A stretch of DNA of 64,000 nt from Neorhizobium sp. (GCA_028283725.1 JAPWKC010000003.1:124001-188000); one strand, 5' to 3'; numbered from the stretch's first letter, positions 35,787 to 45,081 are shown. The notes: generated from the sequence alone by a model not told the origin. A program made the numbers and translations.

Positions 35787-37046
35787 ATGGTTGAGAGCGT
35801 GGGACAGGTGGGACAGGTGGGGCAAGGAGCGGGAGAGGTGATCTTCGAGCGGCTCGGCTCGGCGGCGATCATCCGCCTCAACCGGCCAAAGGCGCTGAAC
35901 AGCCTGACGCTCGACATGGTGCGCGCCATCCGGCCGGCCATGGCGGATTATGCGAGCGACCCTTCGGTCACGTCGGTCGTGATAACAGGCGAGGGCGAGC
36001 GCGGGTTTTGCGCCGGCGGCGATATCAGGGCGATCCATGACCTCGGCAAACGAGGGGAGGGTGAGGCCGCCGCGCAGTTCTGGCGCGAGGAATTTCCGCT
36101 GAACTATACGATCTCGCATTATCCGAAACCCTATGTGGCGCTGATGGACGGCATCGTCATGGGCGGCGGGGTCGGTATTTCCGCCCATGGGCGGCACCGG
36201 GTCGTCACCGAGCGCACAAGGCTTGCCATGCCGGAAACCGGCATCGGCTATGTGCCCGATGTCGGCGTGACATGGCTTTTAGGCCGGGCGCCGGGCGAGA
36301 CCGGCACATGGATGGCGCTGACCGGGCTCGAACTCGATGCGGCGGATGCCATCCATGCCGGCTTTGCCGATCATTGCGTGCCTTGCGGGCGACTTGCCGA
36401 TCTGGTTGCCGCCCTTGCAGACCTTCCGGTCGGGCTTGCCGGGGATGAAGCGCATGCGGCGGTGGAGGGCGCGATCTCGCGGTTCTCGGTTTCGGCCGGT
36501 GACAGCCGGCTGGCAGGCGAGCGGGACCTCATCGACCGAGTGTTTGCCGGGAATGGAGGGGGCTGGCAGGCACGGACCCGGCATGTAGGGGCCGGAGTTG
36601 GAGGGGCCGGGCATGTAGAAAACGGGCCCGGAGCGAACGGGAATGGCGCAAACGGGAATATCGGGGCCGGGGATGTCGGGGCCGGGGATGGCAGCGATAC
36701 GGTCGAACATATCCTCTTTATGCTCGATGGCGAGGCGGGCGAGTTTGCCAAGATGACGCGCGAGACGATCCGCCGCCGTTCGCCGACCAGTCTCAAGCTC
36801 GCCTTGAAAATGGTGCGGATGGCACGCGTCAGTTCCGGTCTCGTCGAGTGCCTGGAGCGGGAATTTACCGTCGGCCGGCACATCCTGCGGCACGGCGATT
36901 TCTACGAGGGGGTGCGGGCGGCGATCGTCGACAAGGATCGCAATCCGAAATGGTCGCCGCCGACCCTCGCCGATATCCGCGACGCGGATCTGGACCGCTA
37001 TTTCGCCGGTGGGCACGAGGTTCTGTTTCCCGATCACCGGCTTTAA
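35787..37046 (+). CDS. 3-hydroxyisobutyryl-CoA hydrolase (enoyl-CoA hydratase family) with repeat-born inserts
   Basis: Crotonase-fold thioesterase of valine catabolism, 419 residues. AIIRLNRPKALNSLTLDMVR, the oxyanion-hole ERGFCAGGDIR and MDGIVMGGGVGIS, and the catalytic Glu region LAMPETGIGYVPDVGVTWLL are those of HIBCH. The C-terminal HIBCH cap (EFTVGRHILRHGDFYEGVRA and IVDKDRNPKWSPP) confirms the subfamily. ATG 35787 follows GGAG. Two oddities stand out. The N-terminus contains VGQVGQVGQ from 9-bp repeats. About 40 residues of Gly/Asn/Val repeats (VGAGVGGAGHV...GANGNGANGNIGAGDVGAGD; DNA about 36580-36700, 15-bp units) sit between conserved segments, making the protein about 60 residues longer than usual. 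Confidence 0.88.
   Translation: MVESVGQVGQVGQGAGEVIFERLGSAAIIRLNRPKALNSLTLDMVRAIRPAMADYASDPSVTSVVITGEGERGFCAGGDIRAIHDLGKRGEGEAAAQFWREEFPLNYTISHYPKPYVALMDGIVMGGGVGISAHGRHRVVTERTRLAMPETGIGYVPDVGVTWLLGRAPGETGTWMALTGLELDAADAIHAGFADHCVPCGRLADLVAALADLPVGLAGDEAHAAVEGAISRFSVSAGDSRLAGERDLIDRVFAGNGGGWQARTRHVGAGVGGAGHVENGPGANGNGANGNIGAGDVGAGDGSDTVEHILFMLDGEAGEFAKMTRETIRRRSPTSLKLALKMVRMARVSSGLVECLEREFTVGRHILRHGDFYEGVRAAIVDKDRNPKWSPPTLADIRDADLDRYFAGGHEVLFPDHRL
36580..36700. repeat. 15-bp tandem repeats inside the HIBCH gene
   Basis: Pairs of 15-bp units (GGGGCCGGAGTTGGA-like, GCGAACGGGAATGGC-like and ATGTCGGGGCCGGGG) run through this coding stretch. The period keeps the frame and encodes five-residue Gly/Asn/Val blocks. 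Confidence 0.7.
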
Positions 37047-37069
37047 TCATCGATTTCTGGGAGGATATC

Positions 37070-38014
37070 ATGGCACGGATCGCTTTCATCGGGCTCGGAA
37101 ACATGGGCGGGCCGATGGCCGCCAATCTGGTCAAGGCCGGGCATCACGTCTGCGGCTTCGATCTATCGGTGGCATCCGTCGCGGCGGCCGAAGACGGCGG
37201 CGTGACGGCGGCACGCACGCTTGCCGATGCGGTCAATGGCGGCGAGGGGATGCATGGAGGGCATCCGGGCGGTCATGGAGGAGGACGGGCCGATTGCGTC
37301 ATCACCATGCTGCCGAAGGGCGAGCATGTGCTGTCCGTCTGGCATGCGCTGGCAGCCCTTCTTTCCGAAGGCGCTTCGGAGGACATGCTTTTGATCGATT
37401 GCTCGACGATCGATGTGCAGAGCGCCCGCGAGGCGCATGGGCTTGCCGATGCGATGGGCTGCCTGTCGCTCGATGCGCCGGTTTCGGGGGGAACGGTCGG
37501 GGCATCCGCCGGCACGCTCACCTTCATGGCCGGTGGATCGTCAGCCGCGTTCGACAAGGGCGAGCCGATCCTGGCGGCGATGGGCAAGCGGATCGTCCAT
37601 TGCGGTGAGGCGGGCGCCGGGCAGGCGGCGAAGATCTGCAACAACATGATCCTCGGCATTTCGATGATCGGCGTGGCGGAGGCCTTTGCGCTCGGCGAAA
37701 AGCTCGGGCTTAGCCATCAGGCACTGTTCGACGTCGCCTCCACCTCGTCGGGCCAGTGCTGGGCGCTCACCACCAATTGCCCGGTGCCCGGCCCGGTGCC
37801 GACCTCGCCCGCCAATCGCGATTACAGGCCGGGCTTTGCCGCAAGCCTGATGCTGAAGGACCTCAATCTGTCGCAGGAGGCGGCCGGCCAGTCGGGCGCG
37901 GCAACGCCGCTCGGCAGGCATGCCAGCGAGCTATATGCGGCGTTCGAAAAGGCCGGCCATGGGGCAGAGGATTTTTCGGCGATCATCAATCTGCTGCGCG
38001 AGCGTGCCGGGTGA
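37070..38014 (+). CDS. mmsB: 3-hydroxyisobutyrate dehydrogenase
   Basis: NAD-dependent oxidation of 3-hydroxyisobutyrate to methylmalonate semialdehyde. The 314-residue protein opens with MARIAFIGLGNMGGPMAANL (Rossmann, family signature). It has DAPVSGGTVGASAGTLTFMA (substrate loop) and the catalytic Lys in GAGQAAKICNNMILGISMIG. GGGAGGA precedes ATG 37070. A Gly/His-rich insert (NGGEGMHGGHPGGHGGGRAD, around residues 55-75) interrupts the segment just before CVITMLPKG; normal family members pass directly into this strand. It pairs functionally with the upstream hydrolase. Confidence 0.94.
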   Translation: MARIAFIGLGNMGGPMAANLVKAGHHVCGFDLSVASVAAAEDGGVTAARTLADAVNGGEGMHGGHPGGHGGGRADCVITMLPKGEHVLSVWHALAALLSEGASEDMLLIDCSTIDVQSAREAHGLADAMGCLSLDAPVSGGTVGASAGTLTFMAGGSSAAFDKGEPILAAMGKRIVHCGEAGAGQAAKICNNMILGISMIGVAEAFALGEKLGLSHQALFDVASTSSGQCWALTTNCPVPGPVPTSPANRDYRPGFAASLMLKDLNLSQEAAGQSGAATPLGRHASELYAAFEKAGHGAEDFSAIINLLRERAG

Positions 38015-38494
38015 GCGCGCGCGAATGCGCGCCGCGATTTTTCAGGCTCGCCCGAGGCGTTTCCGCTCGCCGGGTTGACGCAGGTCTTTGCCCGGAACCG
38101 GAGACCACGCCTGGGAGACATGCTCGCGGCCTTCGATCTGGAAACGGCTTTATCCACACCGGCGGTTCCGGCATGGTTGGGACATGGGGCAGGCAGGTCA
38201 TGCGGGGTATGCGGTAGATTATTCATCTGCCTGCCCCGGCCGTTTTCTTCCGGTCTCCTGCGGGACGTGCCAGTTCCCGTTCTCGACCATCATCCACGAC
38301 CATCACCGGAAACCGGGTCCCTTTGTCGAAGGGCGAACCAGAGAGGACGGCCGGCTCGCGAACCCGGTTTCCCATCCGATGACGCGATGATTGTCAGGCA
38401 GGTTTCAGCGAGGGGGATGACGCGAGCGGCAATTATTTTATATCCGGTTGAAATGGTGCGGGTATTTTTGGCGCTGCCGTGTTCGTGCCTGGCG
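38015..38494. other. 480-bp intergenic region with terminator and inverted repeat
   Basis: GCGCGC (38017-38022), GAAT, GCGCGC (38027-38032), then a T-run around 38038-38042, form a likely mmsB terminator. Further on GGAAACCGGGT (38308-38318) and ACCCGGTTTCC (38362-38372) form perfect 11-bp arms 43 bp apart, like the ends of a small intergenic mosaic element. No gene is supported. Confidence 0.55.
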
Positions 38495-38899
38495 TCAATC
38501 CATTCCGTAGGCCGCACGGGCCATCCGGCACGCCTCATCGCCCGGTGAACATTCTCGGCAGACGTCGGGCCTCACGTCATAGATCATGCAGGCGGTTTTC
38601 TCGCCGACACGACCCGACAGCGCCGAACACTGCTCGCCGACGCAGCGCATGCCGCGCAGATCGTCGGCGACGAAGCGGGCGGGGATCAGATCCAGCGCCT
38701 CGTCGGTCTCCATCGTGAACCGCGGCCATTCGGACGAGTAGGAACAGCAGGCGCCGCAGGTCTGGCAATCGAAATCGGCGAAAGCGTCGGTGTCGTCTTC
38801 GAAGGATGCCGGTTCATGCGGATTGGCATGCCGTTCGAGGCCGCGATCCGGCCCGGTCCGGTTCGAAGCGGCGGCTGTCCTGTGGGGGTCAAAAACCAT
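38495..38899 (-). CDS. YkgJ-family cysteine-cluster protein
   Basis: A 134-residue protein of the PF03692 (YkgJ / flagellin N-methylase-like) family, thought to bind zinc or an iron-sulfur centre. The cysteines appear as DCQTCGACCSYSS, MRCVGEQCSALSG, TACMIYDVRPDVCRECSPGD and CRMA. The N-terminal 40 residues (VFDPHRTAAASNRTGPDRGL...) are likely disordered. Function is unknown in this family's short members. It stands alone between catabolic genes. Confidence 0.85.
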   Translation of the reverse strand: MVFDPHRTAAASNRTGPDRGLERHANPHEPASFEDDTDAFADFDCQTCGACCSYSSEWPRFTMETDEALDLIPARFVADDLRGMRCVGEQCSALSGRVGEKTACMIYDVRPDVCRECSPGDEACRMARAAYGMD

Positions 38900-39029
38900 C
38901 TGTCGTCCGCCTCGTTTCCATCGCCTGATTTCAAAGATTATACCATGGCGGTCAAGGATATGATCTTTTCGGCATGAAAAAGGCGCGGGGCCGGGCCCCG
39001 CGCCGTAATTCCGATCCCTCGGAAAAACC

Positions 39030-40466
39030 TCAGTTCATCTGGCTGACGAAACGGGTTTCCAGATAGGCTTCGACAGCTTCCGAGCCACCTTCCGTGCCGT
39101 AGCCCGAATCCTTGATGCCGCCGAACGGGACTTCCGGCAGGGCCAGACCGTTGTGGTTGATCGTCAGCATGCCGGCTTCGACTTCACGGCCGAGCGCATG
39201 CGCCGTCTTTACCGAGCCGGTGAAGGCGTAGGATGCGAGACCGAAGGGCAGGCGGTTGGCTTCTGCGATGGCGTCCTCGAAGGTCGAGAAACGGTTGACG
39301 ATGGCGATCGGGCCAAAGGGCTCGTCGTTCATCATCTTGGCCGTGGTCGGAACGTCGGCGATCACGGTCGGCTCGAAGAAGTTGCCCTTGTTGCCGATGC
39401 GCTTGCCGCCGGTCTTGATCGTCGCGCCGGCGGAGACGGCATCGTGGATCATGTCTTCCATGACCGGGATGCGGCGCTCGTTGGCGAGCGGGCCCATGAT
39501 GACGCCGTCCTCAAGGCCGTTGCCGACCTTGATGGCTTCGGCCGCCTTGACGAAGCCTGCCATGAACTTGTCGGCAATCCCGTCCTGAATGAGGAAGCGG
39601 GTCGGGGCAACGCAGACCTGGCCGGCATTGCGGAATTTCGACATCGCGGTGATTTCGATCGCCTTTTCGAGATCGGCGTCGTCGAAGATCATCACCGGAG
39701 CATGGCCGCCGAGTTCCATCGTGGCGCGCTTCATGTATTTGCCGGCGAGTGCGGCCAGATGCTTGCCGACCGGCGTGGAGCCGGTGAACGAGATCTTGCG
39801 GATGACGGGGCTTGCCGTCAGGTATTCGGAAATTTCGGCAGGAACGCCGAAGACGAGACCGATGACGCCCGCCGGTACGCCGGCATCGGCAAAGGCGCGG
39901 ATGAGCTCGGCAGGCGAGGCCGGGGTTTCTTCCGGCGCCTTGACGATGAAGGAGCAACCGGTGGCGAGCGCTGCGGACAGTTTGCGGACGATCTGGTTGA
40001 TCGGGAAGTTCCACGGCGTGAAGGCGGCAACCGGGCCAACCGGGAACTTGACCGCCATCTGCTGTACGCCGCCGAAGCGGGCCGGGATGATCTGGCCATA
40101 GGTGCGGCGGGCTTCTTCGGCAAACCAGTCGATCGTGTCGGCGGCGCCCATGATCTCCATCTTGGACTGGGCGAGCGGCTTACCCTGTTCGCGGGTCATC
40201 ATATAAGCGATCGCATCCGCGCGCGAGCGCAGGTTGTCCGCAGCCTTGCGCATGATTTTCGAACGGTCGAAGGCAGAGGTGTCGCGCCAGATCTTGAAGC
40301 CCTTGTCGGCAGCTTCCAGCGCCAGATCAAGGTCGGCCTTGCGGGCATGCGCAATCTTGCCGATGACTTCCTCGGTTGCCGGGTCGGAAACCGCAATAGT
40401 CTCGCCGGCAAGGGCATCGCGCCATTCGCCGTTGATGAAAAGCTTGACGTCGGGATAGGTTTGCAT
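39030..40466 (-). CDS. gabD: Succinate/glutarate-semialdehyde dehydrogenase
   Basis: NAD(P)-dependent aldehyde dehydrogenase of 478 residues. GabD-type features are [20 protein letters not shown], the cofactor loop [14 protein letters not shown], catalytic Glu in [15 protein letters not shown] and catalytic Cys in [14 protein letters not shown]. The C-terminal [20 protein letters not shown] is typical of SSADH. ATG 40466 ([13 protein letters not shown]) is selected by family alignment; the upstream in-frame 44 codons contain 12-bp repeats (PENAPRT) and no support. Nearby gcdH suggests the enzyme may act on glutarate semialdehyde in lysine breakdown, as DavD does; succinate semialdehyde is the alternative. 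Confidence 0.9.
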   Translation of the reverse strand: MQTYPDVKLFINGEWRDALAGETIAVSDPATEEVIGKIAHARKADLDLALEAADKGFKIWRDTSAFDRSKIMRKAADNLRSRADAIAYMMTREQGKPLAQSKMEIMGAADTIDWFAEEARRTYGQIIPARFGGVQQMAVKFPVGPVAAFTPWNFPINQIVRKLSAALATGCSFIVKAPEETPASPAELIRAFADAGVPAGVIGLVFGVPAEISEYLTASPVIRKISFTGSTPVGKHLAALAGKYMKRATMELGGHAPVMIFDDADLEKAIEITAMSKFRNAGQVCVAPTRFLIQDGIADKFMAGFVKAAEAIKVGNGLEDGVIMGPLANERRIPVMEDMIHDAVSAGATIKTGGKRIGNKGNFFEPTVIADVPTTAKMMNDEPFGPIAIVNRFSTFEDAIAEANRLPFGLASYAFTGSVKTAHALGREVEAGMLTINHNGLALPEVPFGGIKDSGYGTEGGSEAVEAYLETRFVSQMN

Positions 40467-40635
40467 GGTGTCCACTTTCGTTCTCGGGGCGTTCTCGGGG
40501 GCGTTCTCGCGGGGCGGTTTCGAAGTGTCGCTGCGGGGCGAAGACCGGCCGCAGGCATGAATCTGCGGTAGTTGAGGTAAGGTATCCGGGCGCGACAATC
40601 AACGCCGTGCGGCGAATAAACTCATATTATCTCTC

Positions 40636-40650
40636 AAAAGTATGACTTTT
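40636..40650. promoter_or_regulatory. palindrome between gabD and XRE-cupin genes
   Basis: AAAAGT (40636-40641), ATG, ACTTTT (40645-40650) is a perfect AT-rich palindrome upstream of gabD and 14 bp beyond the regulator's stop. A plausible operator for the XRE-cupin regulator. Confidence 0.45.
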
Positions 40651-40663
40651 CACAGGGGGCTGT

Positions 40664-41347
40664 TCAGAGATAGGGCGGGGTACAGGCGCTGACGACCTCG
40701 CAGCGCTCGCAACCGATATTGCGATAGCGATGCGGCAGGCGGCTGTCGAAGAGATAGGCGTCGCCGCGTTTCAATATACGGGTCTGGGCGCCGACCGTCA
40801 GTTCCAGTTCGCCCGAGACGACGACGCCACCTTCTTCGGCCGCGTGGGAGAGCATGGTCTGGCCGGTATCGGCGCCGGGCTCGTAGAATTCGTGCATGAT
40901 CTGCACGCTGCGGGCCTTGGCGTCGCCCACCTGCATCAGCTTCAGAAGGCCGGTCGAGAGCGGCGTCAGCTCGTCGGCGCGGTAGAAGATCTGATCCACC
41001 GGCGGCAGGGTCAGCGCGAAGAAATCCGTGAGCGGGTAGCTGATCGCCTCGAGGATTTTCTTCAGCGAGGCGATCGAGGGGCTCACCTTGTTCTTCTCGA
41101 TCAGCGAGACCAGCGAATGGGTCACGCCCGCCCTGACGGCAAGCGCCCGCTGCGACAGGCCGTGCTGGCGGCGCACCAGCTTCAGGCGCTCACCGACATC
41201 GAAGCCGCCGTCGGTCTCGCAGCTGGCCGGGGCGTCGGTGGGGCCAACGGTCGGGGGAACGGTGGGGCGATGGGTATCGCCATGGGTCGCGCCATGGGTC
41301 GCGTCGGTCGCGGTTTCGGCCGCGTTCTGCGTTTCCATGGCGTGCAT
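40664..41347 (-). CDS. XRE-family regulator with C-terminal cupin domain (PuuR-like)
   Basis: A 227-residue regulator. An HTH_3 domain (VGERLKLVRRQHGLSQRALA, VRAGVTHSLVSLIEKNKVSP) is followed by a cupin_2 ligand domain (VVVSGELELTVGAQTRILKR, GDAYLFDSRLPHRYRNIG). The family controls putrescine, GABA or amino-acid catabolism. It lies directly upstream of gabD in the same direction. The N-terminal 45 residues are a low-complexity tract (ATDATHGATHGDTHRPTVPP, TVGPT) built on 12-bp DNA repeats and unlike the family. Start at 41347 or 41338 cannot be separated. Confidence 0.85.
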   Translation of the reverse strand: MHAMETQNAAETATDATHGATHGDTHRPTVPPTVGPTDAPASCETDGGFDVGERLKLVRRQHGLSQRALAVRAGVTHSLVSLIEKNKVSPSIASLKKILEAISYPLTDFFALTLPPVDQIFYRADELTPLSTGLLKLMQVGDAKARSVQIMHEFYEPGADTGQTMLSHAAEEGGVVVSGELELTVGAQTRILKRGDAYLFDSRLPHRYRNIGCERCEVVSACTPPYL

Positions 41348-41490
41348 CGCTCGAAGCGTCCCTGTTGCATTCCGGCCCGCTTGCGCGGCGCGATACTGAT
41401 ACACCGATCGCGGAAAATTCTCCAATGACGAAAAGCGGCGCGGGCCGGGCCCTGCCAGGCCCGATTTCGCGGGAGCTTTGCAGGCAATCG

Positions 41491-42681
41491 TCAGAAGAAG
41501 GCCTGAATGCCGGTCTGTGCCCGGCCGAGGATCAGCGCATGGACGTCGTGCGTGCCCTCGTAGGTGTTGACGGTCTCGAGGTTCTGGGCGTGGCGCATGA
41601 CATGGAATTCGATCTGGATCCCGTTGCCGCCATGCATGTCGCGGGCCTGGCGGGCGATATCGAGCGCCTTGCCGCAATTGTTGCGCTTGACGATGGAGAT
41701 CATTTCCGGCGCCATCCGGTGCTGGTCCATCAGCTGGCCGACGCGCAGCGAAGCCTGAAGGCCGAGCGCGATATCCGTCTGCATGTCGGCGAGTTTCTTC
41801 TGGTAGAGCTGGGTGCCGGCGAGCGGCTTGCCGAACTGCTTTCGGTCGAGGCCATATTGCCGGGCGCGGAACCAGCAGTCTTCGGCAGCCCCCATCACGC
41901 CCCAGGAAATGCCGTAGCGGGCGCGGTTCAGACAGCCGAACGGACCCTTCAGGCCTGAGACGCCCGGCAGCATGGCGCCTTCCTTCACTTCCACGCCATC
42001 CATGACGATCTCGCCGGTGATCGAGGCGCGCAGCGACAGTTTTCCGCCGATCTTCGGCGCCGAGAGACCCTTCATGCCCTTTTCCAGCACAAAGCCGCGG
42101 ATCTCGTTGTTATGAGCCTCGGATTTTGCCCAGACGACGAAGACGTCGGCGATCGGGGCGTTGGAGATCCACATTTTTGAGCCGCGCAGACGGTAGCCGC
42201 CCTCGATCTTTTCGGCGCGCGTCTTCATGCCGCCCGGATCGGAGCCGGCATCCGGCTCGGTCAGGCCGAAACAGCCGATCAGATCGCCGGAGACGAGGCC
42301 GGGAAGATATTTCTGTTTCTGTTCGTCGGAGCCATAGGCGAAGATCGGGTAGATGACGAGCGAGGACTGCACGCTCATCATCGAGCGGTAGCCGCTGTCG
42401 ATACGCTCGATCTCGCGGGCGACGAGGCCATAGGCGACATAGGAGGCGTTGGCCGCGCCATATTCTTCCGGCAGGGTGACGCCGAGAAGGCCGGTCTTGC
42501 CCATCAGCTTGAACAGGCCGGTCTCCGTCGTCTCGTCGAGATAGGCTTCCTGCACGCGCGGCAGAAGCTCGGCCTTGGCGAAAGACGCCGCCGCATCGCG
42601 GATCATCCGCTCCTCATCGGTCAGCTGGTCTTCCAGAAGGAAGGGGTCGTTCCAAACAAAGGCTGCGCGTGCGCTCATCAT
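41491..42681 (-). CDS. gcdH: Glutaryl-CoA dehydrogenase
   Basis: FAD enzyme that oxidises and decarboxylates glutaryl-CoA to crotonyl-CoA in lysine, hydroxylysine and tryptophan breakdown. The 396 residues match the family closely. FAD contact [34 protein letters not shown], catalytic-base Glu in [20 protein letters not shown] and the GIQAF C-terminus are all characteristic. A GGGAGACG site precedes ATG 42681. It is divergent from a LysR gene, as gcdH commonly is with gcdR. Confidence 0.94.
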   Translation of the reverse strand: MMSARAAFVWNDPFLLEDQLTDEERMIRDAAASFAKAELLPRVQEAYLDETTETGLFKLMGKTGLLGVTLPEEYGAANASYVAYGLVAREIERIDSGYRSMMSVQSSLVIYPIFAYGSDEQKQKYLPGLVSGDLIGCFGLTEPDAGSDPGGMKTRAEKIEGGYRLRGSKMWISNAPIADVFVVWAKSEAHNNEIRGFVLEKGMKGLSAPKIGGKLSLRASITGEIVMDGVEVKEGAMLPGVSGLKGPFGCLNRARYGISWGVMGAAEDCWFRARQYGLDRKQFGKPLAGTQLYQKKLADMQTDIALGLQASLRVGQLMDQHRMAPEMISIVKRNNCGKALDIARQARDMHGGNGIQIEFHVMRHAQNLETVNTYEGTHDVHALILGRAQTGIQAFF

Positions 42682-42770
42682 CGTCTCCCGAGGGGCTTTC
42701 AAGGGTCGGTCTTGTCGCCTCATTATTGTCTTGCGCCAGAATGTCGCAAGCGGCGTTTACTCAAGAAGCC

Positions 42771-43709
42771 ATGAGCGTTAGGAATAGTGCCATGGTCATC
42801 GTCAGCCGCAAGCTTCTGCCGTCAACCGCAGCCCTCGCCGCCTTCGATTCCGTCGCGCGGCTCAAAAGCTTTTCTGCGGCGGCCGACGAGCTTTCCCTGA
42901 CGCAAGGGGCAATCAGCCGGCAGGTTTCAGGCCTCGAAGAGCAGCTCGGCGTGCTTCTCTTCGAGCGCACCAGCCGCGGCGTGGAGCTGACTTCCGTCGG
43001 CGTCGACTATGCGCGGGCGATCGGCGAAGCGCTTGGCCAGATCCGTTCCGCCTCGCTCGATGCCATGACGAAACGACATAGCCACACGCTGAACCTTGCC
43101 ATTTTGCCGACCTTCGGCACGCGCTGGCTGATGCCGCGCATTCCGCAATTCGTCGCCCGACACCCGGATATCACGCTCAACTTCGCCACCCGCATCGGCG
43201 TGTTCGATTTTTCCCGCGAGGGGATCGATATGGCCATCCATATCGGAAAACCGGACTGGCCGGGGGCCGACTGCACGTTCCTGATGGAGGAAATGGTGGC
43301 GCCGGTCTCGTCGCCCGCCTTTCTCGCCAGCCATCCGATCGGTCACGGCGAGGATCTGTTGAAACTGCCGCTCCTGCATCTGGCGTCGCGGCCGGGCGCG
43401 TGGGGGCATTGGTTCGACAGTCTCGGCATTTCGGGCCAGCCTGCGCCCGGCATGCGCTTCGAGCAGTTCGGCAATGTGGCGCAGGCTGTCATGGCCGGGC
43501 TCGGCGTGGCGCTGATGCCGCTCTTTCTCATCGATACCGAACTGAAGACCGGCCAGATCGTCGAGGCTTTCCCGCATCAGGTGAAGAGCCCCAGCGCCTA
43601 TTATGCCGTGTCGCCGGCAAGCCGGGCGGATTTTCGCCCCGTCGCGCTGTTCCGGTCGTGGCTGATCGAGGAAGTCGGCCGATACCGCGAAGAGGTCGTC
43701 GGCTGGTAG
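42771..43709 (+). CDS. LysR-family regulator, GcdR-like
   Basis: A 312-residue LTTR of the GcvA/AmpR-like group. HTH is LPSTAALAAFDSVARLKSFS followed by AAADELSLTQGAISRQVSGL, and the effector domain contains ILPTFGTRWLMPRIPQFVAR. Its position divergent to gcdH (90 bp) makes it the likely glutarate-responsive activator. Start is uncertain: ATG 42771 (MSVRNSAM) or ATG 42792 (MVIVSRKLL), the latter preceded by AGGA. Confidence 0.88.
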   Translation: MSVRNSAMVIVSRKLLPSTAALAAFDSVARLKSFSAAADELSLTQGAISRQVSGLEEQLGVLLFERTSRGVELTSVGVDYARAIGEALGQIRSASLDAMTKRHSHTLNLAILPTFGTRWLMPRIPQFVARHPDITLNFATRIGVFDFSREGIDMAIHIGKPDWPGADCTFLMEEMVAPVSSPAFLASHPIGHGEDLLKLPLLHLASRPGAWGHWFDSLGISGQPAPGMRFEQFGNVAQAVMAGLGVALMPLFLIDTELKTGQIVEAFPHQVKSPSAYYAVSPASRADFRPVALFRSWLIEEVGRYREEVVGW

Positions 43710-43872
43710 GGGCCACGGTTTCCGCTCTTTAATGGGGCCGTTTTCGAAGGGCCATATGCTTTACTCAACCTGTCGCAAAATAACGATTTTCCGTCGTTCT
43801 CCACATGTCTGAGGCGGGTGCTGCGGCGCGTCCATCAAACATGGACTCGACAATCGTCAGCAAGGCAACTAA

Positions 43873-43894
43873 GGTGATTAAACGATTAATCACC
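43873..43894. promoter_or_regulatory. LacI-type operator of the purine operon
   Basis: GGTGATTAA (43873-43881), ACGA, TTAATCACC (43886-43894): perfect 9-bp arms around a CG-containing centre, the shape of LacI/PurR-family operators. It lies 32 bp before the LacI start codon, which implies autorepression of the whole operon. Confidence 0.7.
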
Positions 43895-43926
43895 CTCTCA
43901 CCCCACCCCTCAACCATGGCGCTCGC

Positions 43927-45081
43927 ATGGCGAACACCCGCTCAGCCACGAACATGACCGCGATTGCGGATGCGCTCGGCGTGTCGGCGGCGACCGTGTC
44001 GAACGCGCTGTCGGGCAAGGGGCGGGTGTCGCCCGAACTGGCGGAAAAGATCCGCGCCAAGGCCGAGGAGATGGGCTATGTGCCAAGTCAGACGGCGCGG
44101 GCGCTGCGCACCGGCCGTTCCGGCGTTTTCGGCCTCGTGCTTCCCGATATCGCCAACCCGCTTTTCCCGCGCATAGCACAGGCTATCGAGCATGCGGCGG
44201 CAACGGCCGGCTATGGCGTGCTGATCGCCGACAGTCGCGGTGACAGTGCCGCGCAGACGTTAGCCATCCAGCGGCTTTTGGAGCGCGATGTCGACGGCAT
44301 CGTCATCGTGCCGCGTTTCGGCACGCGGATCACCGATCTCGGCTGTCCCGTCTCCGTCATCGACAGCCCTTCGACGCCCGGCAATACCGTCTCTGCCGAT
44401 CATTGGCAGGGCGGCCAGCTGATTGCCGACCATCTCCTGTCGCTCGGCCATCGGCATTTCGCCTTCGTCGGCCACACGCCGCTTTCCAACGTGCAGGGCG
44501 ACCGTATCGGCGGCATGAAATCGCGGCTGCCGAAGGATGCCCGTTTCGAGACGATGTGGATCGACAGGATCGAGGCCGAACGCGGCCGCGGCTGTCCGCT
44601 CGGCGTGAAGGATCTGGTGGCGCGCGGCATTACCGCCTTTGCCGCGACCAACGATCTTCATGCGCTGAGGGTGCTCACCGAATTGCAGCAGGCGGGCGTC
44701 AAGGTGCCGGAGGATGTCAGCGTCACCGGTTTCGACGATCTCGTCTGGTCCTCGGTCGTGACGCCGGGACTGACGACGGTGAAGCAGGACATGGCGGCGA
44801 TCGCCGATATTGCCGTCGGGGCGCTGATCGACGTGATCGAGGCCGGGCCGCAGGATGCGCCTGTGGCTGAAAATGCCAGCGGCACTGCGCCAAAACGGGC
44901 CGTTGCCGTCGGCCGGGCCGACCGGGTCGCCATGAGCCTTGTGGAGCGCCAGACGACCGGGCCAGCTGCCGGTCCCGCTGGCGGGCCCGCTCGGGCGCAA
45001 GCCAACAATTTCCCCGGCGACGATGCCGGGGCGCATTCCACTTCTTCTCTCACCCAGCCTTTGCGAAGGAATGAACCATGA
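43927..45081 (+). CDS. LacI-family regulator of the purine uptake/salvage operon
   Basis: A 384-residue LacI regulator. HTH MTAIADALGVSAATVSNALS and hinge SQTARALRTGRSGVFGLVLP are canonical, and a full periplasmic-binding-like effector domain follows. The C-terminus carries an extra 40-50 residues of low-complexity sequence (TTGPAAGPAGGPARAQANNF), again repeat-like. The stop overlaps the next gene's start (ATGA at 45078-45081), so the regulator is the first gene of the operon it most likely controls through the operator at 43873. Confidence 0.9.
   Translation: MANTRSATNMTAIADALGVSAATVSNALSGKGRVSPELAEKIRAKAEEMGYVPSQTARALRTGRSGVFGLVLPDIANPLFPRIAQAIEHAAATAGYGVLIADSRGDSAAQTLAIQRLLERDVDGIVIVPRFGTRITDLGCPVSVIDSPSTPGNTVSADHWQGGQLIADHLLSLGHRHFAFVGHTPLSNVQGDRIGGMKSRLPKDARFETMWIDRIEAERGRGCPLGVKDLVARGITAFAATNDLHALRVLTELQQAGVKVPEDVSVTGFDDLVWSSVVTPGLTTVKQDMAAIADIAVGALIDVIEAGPQDAPVAENASGTAPKRAVAVGRADRVAMSLVERQTTGPAAGPAGGPARAQANNFPGDDAGAHSTSSLTQPLRRNEP

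Noticed and set aside
38308-38372. 11-bp inverted repeat as the ends of an insertion element
   Set aside because: Only 43 bp lie between the arms, with no coding content or target duplication seen; kept only as a note on the intergenic region.
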